From assembly GCF_963675165.1 (NCBI RefSeq), contig NC_087391.1, forward strand, positions 4,204,646 through 4,268,645: a stretch of 64,000 bases of DNA, given 5' to 3'. The notes beneath the pieces were generated by a model that was given only the letters and a program-made list of their open reading frames with translations, had not been told where the DNA came from and did not search any database. The stretch is from Halichondria panicea (Eukaryota > Porifera > Demospongiae > Suberitida > Halichondriidae). Positions 56,161 to 64,000 of this stretch are shown here, one piece after another. The translations under genes and the position numbers were made by a program. Each line of letters opens with the position of its first letter. Within the stretch, counting starts at the first letter, position 1.

Positions 56161-58976
56161 TCAGTACATTGGCAGATATCCAGGATGTCACGTACGGAAC
56201 CCCCTTTCAGTCTGGTTATTATTGTGGCCTTAGGATATAGCTAGCTAGCTAGCTATTCCTTAATTGTAGATCTACCTTTTGTTTTGATTTATAAACTGTC
56301 GAAGGAGTGTTTGAAGTCGATTGTTAGCCTAGGTTATAGTTAGTCCAGAGATAAAGGAAGGAAAGGGATTGGCAACGGTAAAAAAAATGTAAATATCCAT
56401 GATGTGCTACATCATAGACTTTTTTCGTCTTTTGTAGCCTCCATTTATAGCTAAAAATTAAAAAAACATAAGGAAATCAAAATCAAGAATTTATGCAGCC
56501 TAATCGATCAATAGAGACACAACTAAGCAATATATGTGTAGGTAAAACATCATAGGCTTACAGCAGTGCTTCTTAAAAGGGGCACAAACTAATATAACAC
56601 TTTCACGTCTTTCATTTTAGCATTTTAGTTAATTAAATGTACAATGTCGGCAGCCCTGTTCGTCAACATAGACACAAATCAGGATCTGTAGGCAAAACAT
56701 CATATGGCTACGGCAGTGCTTCTTAAAAGGGGGCACAGACCTATAATTTTCAAGCTCTAGAGCAGCACAGTAATTCTTGCATGCTTGGACCCCACTTTAA
56801 ATAAAGCACAGGACACGTGTAGCCTTATTATACGCAATTCTAAGGTCTCAAGAGCTAAATAAAAGTGTTAATTTCGCGAGTGTTGTGCCGGGAAATAATG
56901 CCCATCAAGGATGGTTGTGTACAAACCCAGAGGAAAGCAATGTGAAATGCTCATGTAAGTTACTGCCTTACATTCCTTTATCTCTGCTTAGTCCACTAGC
57001 TGTTCGAGAGCAGCAGCTCTACGATTGCTAAAGATGAGACTCCCTAAATTACGAGAATAGGTAGTTTTATATAGTCTATAACTGGAAAATTTGGCGGATG
57101 AGACATTTAAACATAATATTATTTACTGATTCACTCCGTATCCTAGGTGATTTCCAGTGAATATGAGCCATATTTTACTTTCCCCAGGGAAGTATGGAAT
57201 ATGGCTCATATTTTTACTTCCTACAAGCACTATTCAACTTTTGAATCATCTTGACAATTTGTACACAGTAAAATAGCAATACAGCACGCAAAAAGGTTTG
57301 TAGACTATGTTTTGTGCTATTGTCATATTGACCTGAGCTAGCTAGCAGTCTAAGCTACTTATTACATGTTCATGAGCCTGAAACACCGTCACTGCAGTTC
57401 AATCCTTGCTCTGTGTTTCTAGTCAAGCTATGGCTCAGAGGTAGAGCAGTGTTGGTAGACTTGTGCAATGCAAATTGAAAACGGCAGCTGCTGAATATTG
57501 GTGGTGGGCGGGTCTGGTCAAAGTTTATAGCTTCCAGTAGAACCTAGCTGTTTGGAGAAGTAGCTAGCTCTCATACTTGACAGCTGTAACTGTTCTAACT
57601 GCATATTCTGAGGCACAAGTGGCTGTGAGAGCAAGTTTGACTGTCTCCATTGATGTTCAAATGACTGTTTTGCTGTTTTTGCAGTAAATAAACCAGTTGT
57701 TGACTGGTTGACTAGTCAATAACTATAACTTAGCTGGTTTTTAATTGGTGTCTCAGGCGTGACTATTGCTGCAATGACGTTGTGTCCGGCTACCAGAAAA
57801 CTAGTTTGACAGTTTTAAATTTGGCGTTCTTCGGTAAAATCCGCCAAATTGCCGAATTAAAACACCCACTAAATTCCCCAGTTACACGGTGTTTATATAG
57901 TCCTCATGGATGCTAATAACTAGATGTCCCTGGTGGCCCTGAAGGTCACTCATGCAGTAGTTGCTTGTGTTCTCAACTTGGTGTTCTCTACTTGAGTCTT
58001 CGCTAGTTGGTGTTACTTGAGCTTCGCTATATATAGTCGGTGAACGCTAGTTGAGCTTGGCTAGTTGGCGACCTTTGACCTATGGTAAGTTCAGCTTTTG
58101 CTCGCTTTTATTCGACAACAAATCAAATGCTGTCACTATTAAAACTATTAACATGTTGTGTGAAGGCTATCCATGCTGCCAAATGAGTAGACTCAGATAT
58201 CACAAACAGACCAACGGCCTACTAAAACCAGCTGGCCGCAGCATGGCCTCGGGTTAAATGGATTAAAGTATCTGCCAAGCAGTGTAAGTGTAGCAAGATG
58301 TAAGCTGTATACATAGCACTACACTATAACATGAACCTAACATTATAGATAATAATTTATAGGCAACAAGACCTACAAGTTGTTTGTATTTCATGTCTTG
58401 CATATGAAGTTACTGAAAGAAAAATATTACTCTATGACAATGTGAGAGCAGCTCAGTATCAATAAACAAAAGAGCAAGTAATTTGACTAATGAAGATCTG
58501 TATCAAGTTGCACAGTGAATACTCTACAGGTTCACTATAGTTATAAAAGAAACAATAACAATTCTTCTTACTTCACACAGGAAAAAATTTTGAGTTTCCT
58601 TTGCCTGATATTCCATGAAAACACTTAATTAATTTCAAATCTCCAACAGGATTCATGAAGAAGTATACTCAAAGGAAACTTGAAAAATAATGCACATCAG
58701 AAACATAAGGAAAGAGCACGTTTTCTTTTCTGGAAACTTTATTGGATGCATGATGTTTAATATTAAGTTTCCTATGCAGAACTTAAAGCTACAGTATAGG
58801 ATTCAGGCACAAAATTTACCCTAAATTCCATGTTTATAGCAATTCCTAAATATTATTTTGGCAGAATATATATAATAATCCACTTTGATATCAACGCATG
58901 ATCAATCACAATGACAAATCGTTATTCACAATGACTATTATGTTCACAATGCCAGCAGCATGTTTTGTTCAATTGT
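56161..58976. other. Gene-poor region
   Basis: Contains a P-end-like stretch (GGGATTGGCAACGG near 56365), a repeated CATCATA(G/T)GCTTAC(A/G)GCAGTGCTTCTTAAAAGGGG motif pair (56548-56583, 56697-56733), an inverted repeat at 57165-57222 (ATGAGCCATATTTTACTT) and CTAGTTGG/TTGAGCTTCGCTA repeats at 57980-58070. The ORF at 58051-58257 has no supporting motif. Confidence 0.4.
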
Positions 58977-60371
58977 CTATTCAGCACCAAACCCCCAGAA
59001 ATTATCAGCAAAAAGGGGTGGCTTCGGTCTAGTTGAATTTTCTCCAATCACTCTGGGTAGCGTCTGCTTCATCGACTGCTTTGACTTTTTCCTCTTGGCC
59101 TTATCGTCTAACTTGAGCAGAAAACGCGAGGCCTTAGCCCCCCCTCCATGGTAGAGGCTTTACAACCATCACATGAAGAGTAGCTCCCTCGACACTTTCA
59201 GTTCCACTCTCTTCACTCGACATAAACTCCTTCACCAGTACGCCTTTCCAGATCTCTTTTTGCTCCATGGGAATTGAAATTGTCTTCAAAAAGGCAGCCA
59301 TTCGAGTATCACGTTTCTGGATTATGAAAATAATGAGATTAATCACAGGTAATAAACCACTCACTCTTTTAATGCGATTTTGCCGACGTTGTTGTATGAG
59401 CTTAGTCTCATACTTTCCATTATCCTTTAAGTTAGCTTCTTCCACTTTAGTTTGATAAAAACGTCTTGCAGCATCTACATGCAGTGAAGCATAAATATAA
59501 TGATGTCAGTGGTTAATTACAAGGTATATGTAGTGTGTGCCCCAAGGATATAGTACACGCACGCACATACACACACTTACAAGGAGGGATTTACAAGTAA
59601 CTGATGTGACCAAATCTTCTCAACTCACCTCTTACTGTTATAGCAGCCACATGTGAATTAATTGCCCTCATTTCTGACACCAGTTTTCGCAAAATATTTT
59701 GATTCACAGGGTCAGTGAAGCGTTTTCTATCATAATAATCATGAGTAACTAACAGAAGGGAAAGGGAACTTCTTACTTTGTATCAAATCCAGAGAATTCT
59801 CTCGATTCATCATCCAACAGAGCCTTCTATACTTCTCGTAGCTCATGCTATAGACATGTACAGCAACTATAATCACAATAATGCTAGCTAGTATCCATGA
59901 CATCAAAAACCGGATATATAAAATTCTAAACGTATACACATAAGATAACTCACCCTAACCCGTGTGGGAACCTTCCTTTGCAATTTCTCACCAGAGCTGC
60001 CTGTATCTGTACTGGTCACTGGGGTATTAAGTTCTCTCCGCTCAACGGCCTCTAGCCTCTTCTCAACGGCATCCAATCTACCTGAGAAGCTTTTGCTAAA
60101 ATCTTCAATGGTAGAATTTGCTTTCATTATTTATCTTCTGTTGCGTGGGGTCGCTTTTATGCTTCTTATTGGATGTACAGCTACTGGTTCCTTTATTCAA
60201 AGGCAGATTTTCATTGGTTTCACTGAATAACCTTCTGCGATGCACAGGATTATCTAAGCCACCTGTATCCTTCTGAGATGGTGTAGCATCAACAAGTGGG
60301 ATAACATCTGAATCCTCAAGGTCCGAAGAGAAGAGCGCAGGACTTAAACAAGCTTCGGAATCGGTACCCAT
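58977..60371 (-). pseudogene. Accessory gene of a CACTA-like element (two frameshifts)
   Basis: Minus-strand exons: 60371-59954, 59826-59777, 59726-59629, 59474-59365 and 59316-58977, GT-AG with consistent phases. The start MGTDSEACLSPALFSSDLED is acidic; a coiled coil (DAVEKRLEAVERRE) follows. The block ALLDDESREFSGFD leads to FTDPVNQNILRKLVSEMRA, a short helical domain like those of BEN-type DNA-binding proteins (weak). The end is KPLPWRG...ADNFWGFGAE. Frame breaks lie near 60125 and in a G7 run at about 59149-59155. Its start faces the transposase start about 220 bases away. Probably a transposon-encoded DNA-binding partner. Confidence 0.5.
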
Positions 60372-60589
60372 TGCAGAGTTTGAGTGCAGAGATATAGATT
60401 GCAGCTGCCTTGCACCTAGCTAGCATGGAAAGTATTACGCATGCGCGTGGATCTAATAGCCAGCCCCACCTCTTTTTTCAAATTAATGCCCTGCACACTG
60501 CATATGATCTGGATCTGAGCTAGCTAGCTACAGATATAATTATATATAGACTCATAGATATCACTGACCATACTCAAGCTTTTGTTACG
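60372..60589. promoter_or_regulatory. Shared divergent promoter region (inferred)
   Basis: 218 bases between the divergent starts of the CACTA-like gene pair. ATAATTATATATAGAC lies about 45 bases before the plus-strand ATG and could serve as a TATA-like element. Inference from position only. Confidence 0.3.
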
Positions 60590-62039
60590 ATGGCTTCACT
60601 CGAAAGAAAGAGAGTTGCATTGCACAGGTATACAGTCTGTCCTCACTGTGGAAAGGAACTAAGTCACAAGAAATTCAAGGAACACGAAAGATTGTACTAT
60701 TGCATTGATGCTAAGAAGTGGTACACAGAAGACTTAATGGATAATGACCACAGTAGTGATTTCAGTAGTATTGAAGAAGTTAGTAACCGAGGTGATACTC
60801 CTGAGTCTGATAATTTATTTGATGACACCATTGATGATGACCCACTTCCCACGTACCGATGCACAGAAATTGTGGATTCTGATAAAGGTATAATTATACT
60901 GACTAGAACTATAATAATTATTAATTATTATGTTTTTTCCAATAGAACATTGGATTGAGAATGATGACGACCTGGATGAAGACCTTTGTGTAAACGATAC
61001 CGTCATCCCACCTCAAGAGGTTGGCGATCTCATTGTTGATGACCCTCAAATAAATCGTCTTGTGAGCTGGATTGTTGTTCTTGTTGCAGTGTTTCAGACA
61101 AAATTCCGTGTCACAGATAGAGCTATAGACTGGCTTCTTCGATTCATTTCTGCAATCTTTAAGGCAATGGCTTTTCTTTCTCCAAGAGTAGGGGCTCTGT
61201 CAGAAGCAATTCCTCGATCTTTTTACAGGTTCAAAAGACACATAGTGACATTTATACCCGATTTCGAATATTTTGACAAAAACGTTGCTTGCAGACAGTG
61301 TTTTTCACTCTACACATGTGGTGAATGCTAGATAGACAGTCTGTGAAAATGTGCTCGTTCAAACCTTTTCCAATGTCAGAAAAATGCGATACACCTCTAT
61401 TGAAAACAATCGTTTCCTCTAGTGGCAAATGCAGACACTATCCTTATCTCTTCTTTTGCTCAAAGAGTATCATATCCAGTCTACAGACGCTCATATTGAA
61501 TTCAAACTTTATGCAAGAGTGTGAGTCAACAAGGAATCAAAGACGATCTGAAGTACGCACATAATAATTATAGAGACATTTATGATGGTAAATTGTGGAA
61601 AGAATTTACTAATTATAAAGGGAAGCCTTTTCTGTCTGAGCCGAATTTCTATGGACTACTTTTAAATGTAGACTGGTTCCAGCCATTTGAACATGTGACA
61701 TACTCTGTTGGGGTTCTTTACATATCTGTTCTCAATCTTCCACGACGAAATCGTTTCAAGATAAAGAACACCATTCTTGTTGGGGTCATTCCCGGTCCAA
61801 AAGAGCCATCTTTGACAATCGATACACTATTGGCGCCACTAGTGTCAGACTTACTTGATTTGTGGAAAGGGGTTTCCTTAAAAGTATCGAATGGAGGCTT
61901 TGCTACATTCCGCTGTGCTCTTTTAGGAGTTTCATGTGACATACCAGCCGGGCGAAAAGTTTGTGGATTCTTAGGGCATTCAGCAAATCTTGGTTGTACT
62001 CGTTGTCTGCAAAACTTTTCGCCAACTAGCAAACGCTAA
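60590..62039 (+). pseudogene. CACTA/EnSpm-like transposase (tnp2 family), truncated
   Basis: Exon 1 60590-60887 starts MASLERKRVALHRYTVCPHC with a zinc-finger-like C..C/H..C set; exon 2 starts at 60946. Tnp2-type blocks follow: CRQCFSLYTCGEC, CSFKPFPMSEKCDTPLLKT, DIYDGKLWKEF, LLLNVDWFQPFEHVTYSVG, LVGVIPGPKEP, and CDIPAGRKVCGFLGHSANLG with CTRC. Frame changes occur near 61325 and 61540. Reading ends at 62039, about where the second half of the DDE core should begin, so the gene lacks its C-terminal half. Confidence 0.7.
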
Positions 62040-62559
62040 ACTAGCGAGAACACCAACTTAAGAACACAACTACTGAGTGACAGTCCACCGTATGTTCTTA
62101 TATACTGCATGACACGCTACTGGATAGGCGTGTCACACTACGCTATGGTTCTATATATAATTTTCTTGTGCTCTAGCCCCCTTTCCTATATTCTCTGCAC
62201 GAATCTGCCACTATTATATACCAACTCAAAGTCATTTAAACACAGTGATAGATACACAGCTCATATACGACGGAAAGGTGACATGTATATTATTATGACA
62301 TGTGACCTATATTCATATCTAAACATAAGAAACCATAGTGCAATAAGAAACATTTAAAGTACAGTCAGGTGTCTACAATTGTTCATTCACATGATCAGCA
62401 ATATGTAATCAACTTGTTTTAATGTGTGCATGCACGAAGATAATACAATAATGCTAATTTTATATTCCCTTTCCTGCTAGTTGCGGTTACAATAGTGACA
62501 GTAGGTCAGACAGAATGCCTTTTTTGTGTACAATATATTGGAGTTGTGTACGACCTCTT
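62040..62559. other. No gene seen
   Basis: AT-rich sequence after the truncated transposase; short ORFs only, none with motif or splice support. Confidence 0.4.
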
Positions 62560-63021
62560 GACACGTTATATCATGATGAACATTTCTTTTGCGTTTAATT
62601 TTGCTGCATGCAGAAAACTCCAAGAGTGGGTAATAATCGACCATTATTGTTTTAAAAAGCCAAAAGTCCAAGTCTAAAATTAATGCCCGGGCCATCAGCA
62701 GAGCCTTGCAGCTCTCTTCTCACTCTTAATTGCACCTACCGAAAGGCAATAGCTAGCGTTCTAGTGTAGAGCTAACTATGGAACACTCCATGGACAAGTT
62801 TTTCTACGCACTCTTCTGAAAAAGCTGCAATGGCATTCCAAGTAGGCATAACTCAAAAACCAAGCATTATTTGCAATCTCACGAAATTAAAATCCAAGAA
62901 AACATGACTAGAATCCTATAGAAACTCCTTCATTGGTCCTTGAGCAGCTGCATGTAGCAGTCTACACACGCACACAAACAAACACACCATATATACCTCG
63001 CTTGCACATGTGCACCGAGGT
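62560..63021. mobile_element. CCTCGGTG-type MITE (copy d)
   Basis: Same orientation as copy a: CATGATGAACATTTCTTTTG, AAACATGACTAGAATCCTAT, and the end CTTGCACATGTGCACCGAGG. The left limit is uncertain because the outer part has diverged. Confidence 0.55.
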
Positions 63022-63190
63022 ATAAATATTGATGCCAACTACTGTTAAAAAGATCGACTGCTTTGTGTAAGGTAGCTATATATAGACTGTGTAAACATTG
63101 ACAGATTTTTAGAAATCCATGAAATGAGTGTTGTTTTCATAATGCATTGTGGTTTTATTAAGATGTCAACAATTCTACAGTTTGCTTCTA

Positions 63191-64000
63191 ATGCTGACAT
63201 CAAAAGTTGAAAATTGGAAGATTGTGACTATCGACTGTGTGGATCCTCCTGATTTAACATCTATCCAAAACATGGTACAATATCATAATACAGATACCAC
63301 ACCACAGAAAAGCTGGAAAAGTATATGTACATGTAAGCTTTATTCAACAACCAATGCAATGTGTGCGACATTATCTGGAAGAAAGGAATCAGAGGAGACA
63401 TCAAAACTCAGGGAAAGAGTCTCTGAAATAAAACAACCAGAGAAAGCTGTCAAAAGTGATGCCGAAGATGGTCAAGAACTAACCAATGGAACTATTTTCA
63501 CCGGTGCAAGCACTTCTATGTGGTTGGACGCTAGAAATATTGTACATACTTCAATTGGTAAAGGTACTACCGTGGTGAAACTTGTCACTTTGGGGCCCTC
63601 TATAATTGTTAGTGAATGTGCAAAAATTTATAACGATTTTTCAGATGAAAATAATAGAAACCGTGCTTTAAATTCCTTGAACAATGAGTTTAGTAAAGTT
63701 ACTACCGTAGTGGAACATGACAAAGATTGTGTTCAGACTGAAGACGAATGTGTCACTTTGGAACCCTGTAGTGCAAGTGCAAACACTTCTTTTTCTGTGG
63801 CTAGAAACGATTTGTCAAAAAATGATGGTAGTAACTGTGCTTCAAATTTTATACACAATAGATTTGGTGTAGATACGGTAATAGGGGAACGTGGAACAGA
63901 TTTTGTTCGTACTGAGCTTCAGTATGAGAAAGTATCTGAGGTGAAGCAGACTGCACAGATGCACAAAAGACTAGCTCTACACTCTGCTGACGTATCATCC
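63191..64000 (+). CDS. Unrecognised coding exon running off the window
   Basis: An open frame of 270 codons from ATG 63191 to the edge with no stop; the frame is open from 63143 and an acceptor-like TTCTACAG ends at 63180. The protein is Ser/Thr/Asp/Glu-rich. It contains an internal repeat: GTTVVKLVTLGPS resembles TTVVEHDKD...CVTLEP, and FTGASTSMWLDARNI resembles SASANTSFSVARNDL. No enzyme motif is recognised. Its low-complexity, hydrophilic character resembles the N-terminal region of gene 1, but no sequence match is evident. Confidence 0.5.
   Translation, partial: MLTSKVENWKIVTIDCVDPPDLTSIQNMVQYHNTDTTPQKSWKSICTCKLYSTTNAMCATLSGRKESEETSKLRERVSEIKQPEKAVKSDAEDGQELTNGTIFTGASTSMWLDARNIVHTSIGKGTTVVKLVTLGPSIIVSECAKIYNDFSDENNRNRALNSLNNEFSKVTTVVEHDKDCVQTEDECVTLEPCSASANTSFSVARNDLSKNDGSNCASNFIHNRFGVDTVIGERGTDFVRTELQYEKVSEVKQTAQMHKRLALHSADVSS

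Noticed and set aside
57424-57450. tRNA-like A box and D arm (GGCTCAGAGGTAGAGC)
   Set aside because: No anticodon stem and no T-arm follow at the right distance; a GTTCAATCC lies upstream instead. No cloverleaf can be drawn.

Overview
The window looks like an AT-rich, intron-containing metazoan genome, most likely a demosponge. This is inferred from short GT-AG introns, multi-domain P-loop/TPR/CHAT genes of the kind expanded in sponges, and a dense, varied load of DNA transposons and MITEs; no direct species marker was found. I saw no rRNA, tRNA, CRISPR or operon structure. Layout: 1-2133 is the 3' end of a STAND-type gene whose near-identical paralogue ends at 37748. 2700-11365 is a nest of transposons: a MULE-like MITE, a Tc1/IS630-like element with a second gene, and a Ginger-like integrase/Ulp1-protease/PHD element that is itself split by a MULE-like element carrying a helicase gene fragment. 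12255-17252 is a nearly perfect P element with an intact 8-exon transposase gene and a convergent second gene. 17260-23200 is repeat debris with a HIRAN-like pseudogene and a broken copy of the next gene's 5' end. The core is 23211-37748. Gene 1 is a P-loop protein with a COR-like region. Gene 2 is a roughly 2,170-residue protein with a GTPase-like domain (P-loop and DxGGQ), a long linker, TPRs, a CHAT protease with its His and Cys, and an NB-ARC-like module with an altered Walker A motif. 39129-41216 (minus) is a 3-hydroxyacyl-CoA dehydrogenase-like gene rebuilt from six small exons, with a damaged 5' end beside a large fold-back element (about 41219-42898). 42938-46299 is a second Ginger-like element flanked by CCGG. 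46355-52690 holds two PIF/Harbinger copies with different lesions. 52690-58960 is mainly MITEs, palindromes and a degenerate tandem repeat. 58977-62039 is a decayed CACTA (tnp2)-like element with a divergent accessory gene. 63191-64000 is an unrecognised coding exon running off the edge. Working picture: the host content is a tandemly duplicated locus of STAND/GTPase-TPR-CHAT proteins, plausibly innate-immune or cell-death regulators, plus one metabolic gene. Nearly everything else is mobile DNA. Two related MITE groups with 9-bp target duplications recur across the window, and one helicase fragment appears captured inside such an element. All domain calls are from motif reading by eye; no database search was run.
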